From CAIPAT01 sp037144075 (lineage in GTDB: Bacteria; Verrucomicrobiota; Lentisphaeria; Victivallales; Victivallaceae), in contig JBAWXM010000001.1 in the NCBI GenBank assembly GCA_037144075.1, forward strand, positions 1 to 64,000: DNA of 64,000 nt, read 5' to 3'. Shown piece by piece: positions 36,857 to 45,367 of this stretch. The notes beneath the pieces were generated by a model that was given only the letters and a program-made list of their open reading frames with translations, had not been told where the DNA came from and made no database searches. Position numbers and translations under genes: made by a program. How positions within the stretch are numbered: the stretch's first letter is position 1; each line of letters starts with the position of its first letter.

Positions 36857-38203
36857 ATGGGTTCAATGAATGGTTCAAAAATAGTAATGGTTGGTGGTGG
36901 CAGTTATAACTGGTGTCCTCGTCTTATCAGTGACATGGTACAGACCCCGGAACTGGAAAAGAGCGAGGTCATCTTACTTGATCCCAATCTTAAAGCGGCG
37001 CAAGAGGTAAAAGCTGCTGCCGAAAAGATTGCCGCTTCATTTAAACGCAAATTTAAATTTATCGCGACCTCTGATGAAAACTCCGCTTTCAAGGGGGCTG
37101 ATTTCGTCGTGATTACGATTTCCACTGGCGGACTGGAGATGATGCGGCATGATCTGGTCATTCCTGACAAGTATGGGATTTATCAAACTGTCGGAGATTC
37201 TGTTGGACCCGGTGGGTGGTCACGGACATTGCGTAACGTGCCGGTGTTTGTTAAAATGGCACAGAAGATTGAAAAATTATCTCCAGGTGCGATTATTCTG
37301 AATTATACGAATCCGATGGCCGCCCTGACCGGGGCTATCGTTGCGGTTTCTTCGCTCCGTACTGTTGGCTTGTGCCACGGTGTTTTCGGTACTTACCGGA
37401 TGCTGGAAAGCATTTTTGGAGTAACGGAGAAAGATATTGCGATGAACTTCTGTTGCGTCAACCATTTTTTCTGGGTGCTGGATTTTAAAATCAAAGGACA
37501 GGATGGTTATGCCATGCTAAAACGCAAACTTGGCGGAAAATCGCTGGACAGTGTATTGCAAAGCGATATCGACAATGCAGGCTTTTTACATTCCAACCAT
37601 CTGCTTTGCGATGAACTGCTGAGAGAATACGGGTATCTGACCTATGTTGGCGACCGTCATACTTGTGAATTCTTTAATGTTTACCTGACCGACAAAAAAA
37701 TGATGAAGCGCTTTAAACTGGTCAGGACTTCTGTCGAGGAGCGTTATGCCAGCCTGGAGCGTGGACGGCAGATGACGCTTGATTTAGCTACTGGTAAAAA
37801 TGCTCCAACAGCCAGAAGCCGCGAAACTGCAGTGGATATCATGAAATCATTTGTTACCAACCAGCCGTTTGTTGATGTTGTCAATATGCCGAACATTGGA
37901 CAGATTGATAATCTGCCGCGCGGCGCAGTAGTCGAAACGCTCGGCTTGGTCAATTCCCGCGGTTTTAGCCCGATCTCTGCTGGACCATTGCCAGAACAGC
38001 TACTGCCACTAGTAGAACCGCATTGCCGGGTACAGCAAATGACGCTGGACGCGGCGCTAAAAGGGGACAAGGAACTTGCATTGCAAGCGTTGATGCTCGA
38101 TCCGTTATGTGCAAATCAACCGCCATCGGATATCCGCAAGATGGGGCTGGAACTTATAAAGGCAACCCAAGCTTGGCTTCCACAATTCCAGTTTGGTAGA
38201 TAG
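36857..38203 (+). CDS. Glycoside hydrolase family 4 (alpha-glucosidase/alpha-galactosidase type)
   Basis: 448 aa. GH4 enzymes use NAD and a divalent metal and cleave by oxidation-elimination. Visible are the NAD fold (IVMVGGGSYNW, residues 9-19), LLDPN near 40, NYTNPM (Asn152), the metal-binding CHGV (Cys173-His174) and NHFFWV (His203). No signal peptide; cytoplasmic action on imported sugars. It is followed two bases later by a NagB-like gene, so the released sugar may be an amino sugar or a phosphorylated sugar. The upstream repeat suggests control by the regulator at 46523-47653 or a lost homologue. Confidence 0.87.
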   Translation: MGSMNGSKIVMVGGGSYNWCPRLISDMVQTPELEKSEVILLDPNLKAAQEVKAAAEKIAASFKRKFKFIATSDENSAFKGADFVVITISTGGLEMMRHDLVIPDKYGIYQTVGDSVGPGGWSRTLRNVPVFVKMAQKIEKLSPGAIILNYTNPMAALTGAIVAVSSLRTVGLCHGVFGTYRMLESIFGVTEKDIAMNFCCVNHFFWVLDFKIKGQDGYAMLKRKLGGKSLDSVLQSDIDNAGFLHSNHLLCDELLREYGYLTYVGDRHTCEFFNVYLTDKKMMKRFKLVRTSVEERYASLERGRQMTLDLATGKNAPTARSRETAVDIMKSFVTNQPFVDVVNMPNIGQIDNLPRGAVVETLGLVNSRGFSPISAGPLPEQLLPLVEPHCRVQQMTLDAALKGDKELALQALMLDPLCANQPPSDIRKMGLELIKATQAWLPQFQFGR

Positions 38204-38205
38204 CA

Positions 38206-38991
38206 ATGAAAAAAATATTTTACGGCAAAACTGAAGTCGTTTTATGTGACGATGCAGGTGATCTTGGAAAAAAATCAGCAGGCACGGTTGCGAAAACGAT
38301 GAGGATGGTGCTCGCGGAGAAAGGAAAACTACGGTTAGTTCTGGCGGCAGGTGAAAGTCAAAGCACATTCCTGAATGCACTGGCTTGTGAAGCCGGGATA
38401 GATTGGAGCCGAGTTGAATGTTTCAATATTGATGATTTCTGGGACGTTCGCATGCCGGAAAAATTCACCTGCGGTTATCAAACGACAAAAGAATTGTATA
38501 ATAAAATAAATGCAGGATCGGTAAATCTTGTTCGTTATGATGCCGTTGATCCGGAAGCTGAATGTCTGAGATTTGAAAAATTATTGAGAGCAAAACCGAT
38601 AGATATTTTATGTCAGGGAATTGGAACTTCTGGTCATCTTGCATTGAACGAACCTTTTGATGTTGATTTCAATGATGAAAAATGGGTGAGGCTTGTAAAC
38701 GTCGCTGAGCAATCTAAAAAGCAGCTCCGGGCAGATCCCAATTTTAAAGAGTTAGGCTACATTCCGGAAAAAGGGATAACTATGACAATTCCGGCAATTC
38801 TGTCGGCGAGGCATTGTTATACGATGGTTCCACTGAAACTGAAGAAGCAGATACTCACCAGGCTTGCTGCGGCTGATGTCCAGTCAGAGGCTCTTCCGGC
38901 AACGGTACTGCTGAATGTAAACAGCACCATTTTTGTGGATATGGATTCGTGTCCTGACGCATGGAAAGACAAAGTATATATTAAACAGTAA
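38206..38991 (+). CDS. Glucosamine-6-phosphate deaminase-like protein (NagB/6-phosphogluconolactonase family)
   Basis: 261 aa of the NagB/SOL fold. The substrate loop GIGTSGHLALNEPF near residue 143 matches the NagB signature (G-x-G-x-x-G-H-x-A-x-N-E-P); SARHCYTMVPLKLKK follows where NagB has its lid and active-site region. NagB converts glucosamine-6-phosphate to fructose-6-phosphate and ammonia. It starts two bases after the GH4 stop, so the two are co-translated. It is divergent enough that a related sugar phosphate is possible. Confidence 0.78.
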   Translation: MKKIFYGKTEVVLCDDAGDLGKKSAGTVAKTMRMVLAEKGKLRLVLAAGESQSTFLNALACEAGIDWSRVECFNIDDFWDVRMPEKFTCGYQTTKELYNKINAGSVNLVRYDAVDPEAECLRFEKLLRAKPIDILCQGIGTSGHLALNEPFDVDFNDEKWVRLVNVAEQSKKQLRADPNFKELGYIPEKGITMTIPAILSARHCYTMVPLKLKKQILTRLAAADVQSEALPATVLLNVNSTIFVDMDSCPDAWKDKVYIKQ

Positions 38992-39007
38992 ATGGGGATA
39001 AAAGGTT

Positions 39008-39166
39008 ATGAAGAAACATTTTTCTAAAACACTTTTGGGGATAGGTGCGCATCATGACGATTGCGAATACGCCGCATTTGGCAGCGATTCTATTTCCTGC
39101 AATAATCTGGTGATAGCAGTTCAGGAAACCAGAACATACGATATTCTGCGTATTGTTCCGGAATAG
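39008..39166 (+). pseudogene. Chimeric scar: PIG-L deacetylase start fused to a GHL6-gene tail
   Basis: A 52-codon frame. Residues 1-25 (MKKHFSKTLLGIGAHHDDCE...) are the opening of a PIG-L/LmbE-type N-acetylglucosaminyl deacetylase, whose zinc motif AHxDD is present. Residues 32-52 (NNLVIAVQETRTYDILRIVPE) match the last residues of the GHL6-like protein ending at 32669 (NSLVIAVQEIRTYDILCIAPE); the DNA agrees at about 85 percent over 66 bases. A deletion between two genes best explains this. AAAGG before the ATG means the short frame may still be translated. Confidence 0.75.
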
Positions 39167-39513
39167 AACTCTGTTCAAAATATTTTGATTTATGCCTGCA
39201 ATGCATTTTTATCTGGGAGGCGTTCAAAAATAACCTCATACCGATTCGCAATCTTAAAGCAAGTAACGACAAGAGCAATTTTGAGAATTATTTGGGAGCG
39301 GCGACGGAAACCCTATATGAATATCGGGGTACGGAGCCGTTTTCAAATAAACACAATAGGGCATTGCCGCAAAGCGGTTGCGTTTCCGCCATGCCGGATA
39401 CGTGCTGTACGAGCTCAGGCGCTACCCTGGTAGCGCCAGCCTCACCCGGCCCGGCAAAGACGGAATCAGCAAAAGGCCTGCAAGGCTGAATAATTATTAA
39501 AAGGTGTATAATT
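39167..39513. other. Noncoding stretch with a perfect hairpin and possible gene tail
   Basis: The plus-strand reading at about 39195-39330 (WEAFKNNLIPIRNL, then NYLGAATETLYEYRGTEPF) looks like the decayed C-terminus of an unidentified protein. At 39418-39437 GGCGCTACC and GGTAGCGCC form a 9-bp perfect stem with a 2-base loop, without a following T-run, so it is more like a REP-type palindrome than a terminator. AAAGGTG at 39499-39505 belongs to the next gene. Confidence 0.4.
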
Positions 39514-40683
39514 ATGAATTCAAAAGAACGAGTGAGGGCGGCTATCGCCAAACAGCCGGTTGACCGGGTGCCGCTGGGTTTTTATCTGGTTGACCATGAT
39601 ACTATTTCCAAGGTAATCGGACGCCCTACATATCTCCGTAACCGTGTGGCGCAGAAAATCGCCTACTGGGAAGGACGTCGCGATGAAGTCGTGGGGAGCA
39701 TGAAAGCCGATATCACGGACTTCTATAAAAAGATAGACTGCGCTGATCTGCTGACATTTAAAGAAGGCCAGCTGGAGGGCGTCGCGGTGCCTCCCAAAGG
39801 TTTTAAACCGGAAAATCCGCCGCGCAAAATTGATGAGAATACATATGAGGAAGCCGACGGCAGTATCTGGAAATTCTCCCCGGATGCCAATGATGTCGCG
39901 CTTATTCCTCACTTTAAAGTGTCTGACGAGTTGAAAGAATATACGGTCGGGGAATTTGCCGGCCGCATTCCGCCGGCCATCCCGGATCCATCCTGTTTTG
40001 AATATGCTGACCATCTGGTTGCTACATTCGGTAAAGATCGATATATCGCCGGTTTTTCCGGCGGGCTGGTCGCTATCACGCTGCTGGACGGTACCGAAAA
40101 AGGCCTGATGACGCTGGCGCTGCAGCCGGACGAGATCAAGGCATGCAACGAACAGCGGGTTTTTCAGCAGAATTTTCTGGATGATTATTACATCCGTCCC
40201 GGAGTTGACGGCGTGCTGACAGAATACGATATGGCCGGCACTAACGGCCCGCTGGTTTCGCCGTCCATGTTCCGCGAACTCTGTTTCCCGTATTACCGGA
40301 AGCGGATACAGCATATTAAACAATACGTTCCGCAGGTGATCCTGCATAACTGCGGCAATAATCTGCCGATTATGGACATGCTGGTTGATGGCGGCATTGA
40401 CGCTTATGAATCAATTCAGACGAATTCCGCGATGAACGTGAAAGCGCTGGTCAAAAGCTATGGCAGCCGTCTATGCGTGTGGGGTGCGGTGGCGCTGGAA
40501 TGGCTGATTAGCGGTACGCCCGACGATGCGCGGCGCGAAGTGCGCCGTTGTTTCGAAGATGCCAAAGACGCTACCGGATTCATCCTTGGTCCGAGCCACT
40601 CCATCGCGTTCGGGACTAAGTATGACAACTTTATGGCGATGCTGGATGAATTTGTAAAACTGCGCGATAGAATAGACTATTGA
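39514..40683 (+). CDS. Uroporphyrinogen decarboxylase-like (URO-D/MtaA-type) protein
   Basis: 389 aa with the URO-D fold: the opening MNSKERVRAAIAKQPVDRVPLGF is typical of the PVC family members; TEYDMAGTNGPLVSPSMFRELCFPYYRK and VILHNCGNNLPIMDMLVDGGIDAYESIQ carry the His/Cys region that in MtaA-type methyltransferases binds zinc. It lacks haem-pathway neighbours; such proteins are common in sugar loci of PVC bacteria with no assigned reaction. Good site AAAAGGTG upstream. It is the last intact gene of the plus-strand locus. Confidence 0.8.
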   Translation: MNSKERVRAAIAKQPVDRVPLGFYLVDHDTISKVIGRPTYLRNRVAQKIAYWEGRRDEVVGSMKADITDFYKKIDCADLLTFKEGQLEGVAVPPKGFKPENPPRKIDENTYEEADGSIWKFSPDANDVALIPHFKVSDELKEYTVGEFAGRIPPAIPDPSCFEYADHLVATFGKDRYIAGFSGGLVAITLLDGTEKGLMTLALQPDEIKACNEQRVFQQNFLDDYYIRPGVDGVLTEYDMAGTNGPLVSPSMFRELCFPYYRKRIQHIKQYVPQVILHNCGNNLPIMDMLVDGGIDAYESIQTNSAMNVKALVKSYGSRLCVWGAVALEWLISGTPDDARREVRRCFEDAKDATGFILGPSHSIAFGTKYDNFMAMLDEFVKLRDRIDY

Positions 40684-40831
40684 ATTATCAGGAATAAAAC
40701 ACCGCCATCTCGAATGTTTTATTAACTCGACAGAGGATCGACTATATAACGTGGTTGGAGATTTCGGTTAGGCGAAGGTAAGTTAGCTCAAGTGAATTAT
40801 TACTATCCGTCTGCGCTTGAGTCAGGAAGTG

Positions 40832-41035
40832 ATTACTCATCACATTCCGGAGAGTTAGGGAAGACATGGCTTTGCAGATCATATGCTGATAGACGCATTT
40901 TTCAAGGGACTCAAAGGCGAAGAGTAAAATAGTTCATCGATTGAACATGGTAGGTGGTCAACTACCATCGGTCAGGCTGTGGAACTATTACGTCGCGAAG
41001 AACGTACCGTAAAATTCACAGAGGTGTTCCAGTAA
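40832..41035 (+). pseudogene. Decayed C-terminus, possibly of a Gfo/Idh/MocA oxidoreductase
   Basis: One reading frame gives GRHGFADHMLIDAFFKGLKGEE, then an in-frame TAA (40924-40926), then NSSSIEHGRWSTTIGQAVEL and LLRREERTVKFTEVFQ before TAA at 41033-41035; a TAG lies further upstream. The GxHG-aDhmliDaF pattern followed by a second helix and a short EV(F/M) ending resembles Gfo/Idh/MocA C-termini. The N-terminal dinucleotide fold is missing. Family call tentative. Confidence 0.4.
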
Positions 41036-41367
41036 TTCAGGAAATCGCCTGCAGTATTAAAATTTGATGATGATTAATTACGCTTTGATTTCTGAATACG
41101 CTGTTTTGTATTTGATACCTATGTGCTCTGTCCGTGGTATTTCATTGTCTTTTTTTACCGTTATTATTGCTGGATTTGCAACCGATATTTCCTGTGGAAG
41201 ATATTCTCGCACACAAAGGCACGAAGCGAATGGCAGATTGTTTGCTTTGCGTCTTTGTGAGAGAAACAATCCAGAGTTCCAGAGCTACGCCCGGTATTAC
41301 CGCAACGGATTTCAATCTGCTGGCTTGATGAATTAAAAAGAACTGTTCAATAGGAACGGAACATATA

Positions 41368-41407
41368 AATCCAATATCCAATATCCAACACGGAATATTC
41401 AATGTCC
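41368..41407. repeat. Short intergenic repeat, CCAATATCCAACACGG family
   Basis: The stretch ATCCAATATCCAACACGG followed by AATATTCAATGTCC recurs at 55081-55124 and, in variant form, at 55306-55370, in the same orientation. All three copies lie in gene-poor DNA. Confidence 0.6.
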
Positions 41408-41552
41408 ATGTTTACTACCGTGCTTCCACGGTTGGATATTGTGTGTTGAAATGAGTTCATATCGGTACGAGCAGTATCAGCCCGGCTTATATCTTTGTCA
41501 GGCAGCATTACCCGGGCGGTTTTTTAGATACCATCGCTGAAAAGATGATTTA

Positions 41553-42275
41553 CTACTCGTTATAAGCCAGGTATTTGTAGGCCTCAATCGGCAATATTTT
41601 ACCCTGATAGTATTGCTGACCATGCTGATTGGATGGTTTCATGCATTCCGCGATACTGCGTTTAAGCCTGAATGAACCGTCCTGCTGTAAGTTAAGTTCG
41701 TCTGCCATGGGGAATAAAATGGAGTTATTCTTATCAATGAACTGTTGAATTTCAGGTGCTATGTTCTTTATTGTCGGCACCATAAGAATAAATGGTTTCT
41801 GGTGCGAAAGATATATCGAACTTATGGTATCAGCGAATACTGCCGGAGCAGTCCGGTAAGTGATATAAACCTCCGTGCCGGAATAGTCCCCAAGATGGCA
41901 GACATGCTTGTGTTCCTTTTGGCGGTCTTCTTCATACTTGATATTCAGTGAAGTACAAAGCGATTGATGAAAGGCTTCCCGGCGCAATGCATAAATGAGA
42001 ATGTCCCGGAACTTGAGCTGTATTGGATCAGCTTGGTTCTGCGGACATACTGCCGTAATGTCGGAAGGTGAATTCTCCACCACCTGCCGCAGATAACCAT
42101 GCTCACATGGTACCGGGCAATTTAGCAACTTGACGCGACGGCCATCTACCCTCAAGTAATGGGTATAGAAAGTGTTAAAACGATGCCAGCCAGACAAACT
42201 GTGCTGCCACTCTTTCCATGCCGCTTCCTGCTCTGGCAACTCCTCTAAATAGTACCAGAAAATACGGTCGCTCAT
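41553..42275 (-). CDS. Hypothetical protein with Cys-rich core
   Basis: 240 aa that I do not recognise. The start is well supported by GAGGAGA before the ATG. No signal peptide or membrane segment; rich in aromatic residues at the N-terminus (IFWYYLEELPEQ) and with a Cys-containing segment LLNCPVPCEHGYLRQVVE followed by AVCPQNQ. The spacing Cys-X3-Cys...Cys might bind a metal. The second half has alternating hydrophobic strands (KPFILMVPTIKNIA). It stands alone on the minus strand after a gene-poor region, with an insertion-element-like end 160 bases upstream. Confidence 0.6.
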   Translation of the reverse strand: MSDRIFWYYLEELPEQEAAWKEWQHSLSGWHRFNTFYTHYLRVDGRRVKLLNCPVPCEHGYLRQVVENSPSDITAVCPQNQADPIQLKFRDILIYALRREAFHQSLCTSLNIKYEEDRQKEHKHVCHLGDYSGTEVYITYRTAPAVFADTISSIYLSHQKPFILMVPTIKNIAPEIQQFIDKNNSILFPMADELNLQQDGSFRLKRSIAECMKPSNQHGQQYYQGKILPIEAYKYLAYNE

Positions 42276-42574
42276 GATATTTTCTCCTCTTAAAAATATC
42301 GGCTATGATAATTCCGCTAAAATTATCGATGACAAAACATATTATCGTTTCGTAAATATGTCTTTGTCGAGTGCTTACCTAAAAACGTTTAACTCCCTGC
42401 TTAATTTGTCCGCCGGTAGCTAGGAATTCTATTGTTTGTCGGCGAAATTGGGACACTCTAGATCAGCAAAATTAGAACATTTTCAATCGGCGTCGACACT
42501 CGACTGCCTCAGGGTGCGTCCGACAAGAGTATCGGGCGTACCATGGGCAAGCCGACGGTCGACCTGCGCGACAG
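42276..42574. other. Spacer with a possible insertion-element end
   Basis: Contains two related blocks, GGCGAAATTGGGACACTCTA (42441-42460) and AGCAAAATTAGAACATTTTC (42465-42484), of the kind seen at ends of IS481/IS21-type elements; the second recurs in reduced form near 47914-47934. No transposase is present. GC-rich sequence continuous with the next gene begins just after these blocks, at about 42485. Confidence 0.4.
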
Positions 42575-44938
42575 CTACTTCACCCGCTCAATAATCCCAA
42601 TCCCGCCCTGCGGCAGGCGCAGTTCGGTGTATGTCATCCCCTTGATCTCTCGCTGCGGGGCATTGAAGTCCTTCACTGGCAGGCCGTCTGGCGTATAGAC
42701 GAAGACTCTCACCTTGCTCTTGTCGCCCCAGCCGAACAGCCCCGACTTCGCAGTCAGGATGCGCTCTTGGCCGATGAGATACCCCGCGTGCAATTCAATG
42801 GGGGTGAATGGGAACAGGTGGGCCGCAGCGGTCGGGTGGGTCAACTGCACCTTGTCCAATACGTAGTAATGATACCACAGCCCCCCGTTCTGCAGATGGG
42901 AGCGGATGCTGGGGACGATGTCCAGTTCGCTGTGCACCTTGTCCGGCGAGCTTATCCCCAGCGGGGTGTACAGGTGGGCGTTACGCAGTTTGATCGGGTT
43001 CCACGCCTCGATGAAGCGCGGGAAGTGCAGCTTCGTCATCGTCTCGGTGACCGGCTGGGTGTTGCCGATCAGTATCTTGCCCGCATCGAGTACCCGCTTG
43101 GCCTGCTGTACCTGATAGGCCTGGCAGTACAGAGGCGTGAAGGCCACCTTCTCCTGGACGGTCTGGGTCTGCTTGTTGGGTATCGCCGTATGGCCGTCGC
43201 TGAGGCCGTAGGCAATGTCCTTCGCGCTGTACGTCAGTTCATCCCAGTAGACACCATCGAACCCGAGTTGGTCGAGCACTAGGTCGAAGGTCTTATTCAT
43301 CTCCCTGCCATACGCGTTGGTCGTGGTCGGCAGGAATAGCCAGAAGGTGGGTTTCCAGTTCCCGGCGGGGTAGCTCAGTTGCTTGCCGTCAGCTCCGAGA
43401 TGGGCCGCGTCTTTGTAGGCCTTGACCGCGTCATCCAGCCGCGTGATGTAGACATGGAGGTACTGCAGCACCTTAGTTCCGGGGACTGCCGCACGTATGC
43501 GGTCGGCCTGGTCCTTCAGGCGCTGTTGCTCCCCGGTTTCCTTCAGAAAGGCGAGGCCGTGCGAGAGCACTCCCGGTTCGGGCCTCGGAATCTCCAGGGT
43601 GACGATCCGTGCGTCAGCAAGCCATGACTTCAGCTCCTTCTTTTTCGTCGGATGCGGGGCGAACGCGAAGGGGCCAGGGAGGGTGAAATTCGTGCCCCAG
43701 TTGCGGCGCACGGCATTCACGAAGTCATAGTAGCCGCCATTCGGCACCGGATAGATCGACCAGCGCACCTCGTACGTCGCGCCGGGTTCCAGCATGAAGT
43801 ATTCGTCCAGGAGCCCGCACTCGGCGGGCGTGGTGGTGGCCACCTGCGCCGACTGGGCGCGGAAGACATCATCCTCGGCGACCAACCCCAGCGCATCATC
43901 GCCCGAACGCACCAGCACTGTCGGGTTGTCGCCGCCGACATCATTTCCCTGCCCGATATGCGAGCGCAGGCCGTGGACGAAGACCTCGGGCTTGCTTAGT
44001 CCAGTGGTTGAGATCATGTGCTTGAAGCTGAGGTACAGGTCGGTCTTAGTGAGGTTCTTGATCGTGTCGCTTATGGCAATGTGATCAGACAATGAGGTGA
44101 TGGTGCGCGTCACGTGATAGGACTTGCCGGAGGCAACCAGTTGCGGCACCCCGCGCAGGTTTACGAGAACAGGGTTCCATGCCCCTTCCTGCGTCGGCGT
44201 GGCCGAGCCGAGAGCATTCCACCCGGCGTTCGGATACGAAAACTTGCTGCTGACGGTGAGGGTAAGCTTGCCGACGCTGACTTGCATCCCGCCACCGGGG
44301 AGAAACTCCAGGTGGTAGGCGACCTTGCTGCGGTCAATCGGCGCGATCACTGGCAACGGGGCACTCGGGTCCTCGAAGACCACCGAGTTCACCTTTGGCG
44401 GGGCGTCCACCAGGGCCACGTCCCTCAGCAGCAGGTCATTCGTTATGTCCCCCCGGCTATGCCGAATGCTAATCTCATTGCCTCCCGCCTTGAGCAGCCC
44501 GGCGAGGTTGAGCACGAAGTCATAGGCATGACCACCGACCAGACAGGCCGGCTTGTCGTCGCGGTTGCAGGCCTCGTAATCTGGGGAGTAGACCACCCGC
44601 CACCTATTGTTGCCGAACCAGTCCAGCTCGAGCCCGTCGAGCATCTCGGTTTCCGGGGGCTTGTTCAGGAGACATCGGGTCTCGACGGGCGTCCCGTTGA
44701 CCTTGATCTGCATGGAGAAGGTTGAGCCAATGAGCGACTGCGAGTCAAGCCTCGCCAAAAACGACAGCGCAAGCTTGCGCTGCAGCATCTCAGGAGTCAC
44801 GGTGACGGTGAAAGTCTGGGCTGTGTTGGGCGTCATGCGGGCGTCGCGGGTGATAGGGACGATGACGGCGGCATGGGCGGGAAGGGCGGGAAGAGCCGCT
44901 GCCAGGATGAGAAGCAAGGCACGGAGATACCGGTTCAT
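42575..44938 (-). CDS. GC-rich secreted glycosidase-like protein, probably acquired
   Basis: About 787 aa from the ATG at 44938, which follows TTGGAG; a TTG four codons upstream is less likely. Signal peptide MNRYLRALLLILAAALPALP(A)HA. An N-terminal beta-sandwich half (residues 30-400) is followed by a TIM-barrel-like half with FDGVYWDELTYSAKD (candidate acidic catalytic residues) and RFIEAWNPIKLRNAH. I cannot assign a family. Base composition is visibly richer in G+C than all neighbours (some 60-base rows near 75 percent), while its upstream region is AT-rich like the rest. It is the effector gene of module 3, behind a pseudopilin. Confidence 0.7.
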   Translation of the reverse strand: MNRYLRALLLILAAALPALPAHAAVIVPITRDARMTPNTAQTFTVTVTPEMLQRKLALSFLARLDSQSLIGSTFSMQIKVNGTPVETRCLLNKPPETEMLDGLELDWFGNNRWRVVYSPDYEACNRDDKPACLVGGHAYDFVLNLAGLLKAGGNEISIRHSRGDITNDLLLRDVALVDAPPKVNSVVFEDPSAPLPVIAPIDRSKVAYHLEFLPGGGMQVSVGKLTLTVSSKFSYPNAGWNALGSATPTQEGAWNPVLVNLRGVPQLVASGKSYHVTRTITSLSDHIAISDTIKNLTKTDLYLSFKHMISTTGLSKPEVFVHGLRSHIGQGNDVGGDNPTVLVRSGDDALGLVAEDDVFRAQSAQVATTTPAECGLLDEYFMLEPGATYEVRWSIYPVPNGGYYDFVNAVRRNWGTNFTLPGPFAFAPHPTKKKELKSWLADARIVTLEIPRPEPGVLSHGLAFLKETGEQQRLKDQADRIRAAVPGTKVLQYLHVYITRLDDAVKAYKDAAHLGADGKQLSYPAGNWKPTFWLFLPTTTNAYGREMNKTFDLVLDQLGFDGVYWDELTYSAKDIAYGLSDGHTAIPNKQTQTVQEKVAFTPLYCQAYQVQQAKRVLDAGKILIGNTQPVTETMTKLHFPRFIEAWNPIKLRNAHLYTPLGISSPDKVHSELDIVPSIRSHLQNGGLWYHYYVLDKVQLTHPTAAAHLFPFTPIELHAGYLIGQERILTAKSGLFGWGDKSKVRVFVYTPDGLPVKDFNAPQREIKGMTYTELRLPQGGIGIIERVK

Positions 44939-45367
44939 ATTGAACTCCAAGTGATAGTGTAATAGTTTAGTTTCAAGAAAATCCTTTTTCTGAAAAATAC
45001 CGTATTTTTTCAGACCTGTCTGATTTGTTCTTCAAGTGTACAAGTTTAGTGAGCCTTTTGCAAAATAAATTGCATTCCCCCTGTTGATAACTTCATTTTC
45101 AATCATGAAACTAATTTTCATGATCCGATTGCCATTTTTCTTGAGAAAACAGCAAAAATAGTTGCTTTCCTGGCGAGAACCTCCTTGCGGCATTTTACCG
45201 GGCTTGTTTTCGTCAAAGATTTAGTCCCGAAAAGGTGTTACCCCCGAAATGTCCATTCGTTAATTATGTGGTTGCATCCTGCATCAACTGATTGACTTCG
45301 GACGCCGCAGCTGGCAGTACAGATCACCCGCATATAGAATTTGTTAGCAGACGCATGTTTTTTCCCT
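44939..45367. other. Spacer between the GC-rich gene and the pseudopilin of module 3
   Basis: About 430 AT-rich bases with no gene. It contains copy 1 of a 35-bp repeat (45215-45249). The first 100 bases upstream of the GC-rich gene carry no promoter of good consensus. Confidence 0.5.
45215..45249 (+). repeat. 35-bp direct repeat flanking the module 3 pseudopilin, copy 1
   Basis: AAAGATTTAGTCCCGAAAAG followed by GTGTTACCCCCGAAA. It matches 46180-46214 at 32 of 35 positions in the same orientation. The copies lie 965 bases apart, just outside the two ends of the pseudopilin gene. Confidence 0.7.

Larger units (their letters stand above)
40684..41552. other. Gene-poor stretch with a remnant and short repeats
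   Basis: About 870 bases. Holds a decayed oxidoreductase tail (40832-41035, listed separately), a hairpin-forming repeat at 41203-41265 (ACACAAAGGCACGAAGCGAA against GCTTTGCGTCTTTGTG) and a copy of the CCAATATCCAACACGGAATA repeat at 41368-41407. No intact gene or terminator was identified. Confidence 0.5.

Noticed and set aside
39418..39437. Perfect 9-bp stem as a rho-independent terminator
   Set aside because: There is no T-run after the stem on either strand, so it is treated as a palindromic repeat.
42441..42484. A complete insertion sequence
   Set aside because: Only end-like blocks are present; no transposase frame or second end could be paired with them.
43652..44725. Plus-strand frames within the GC-rich gene
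   Set aside because: GC-rich coding DNA gives long antisense frames; the minus-strand frame has a signal peptide and plausible start, these do not.
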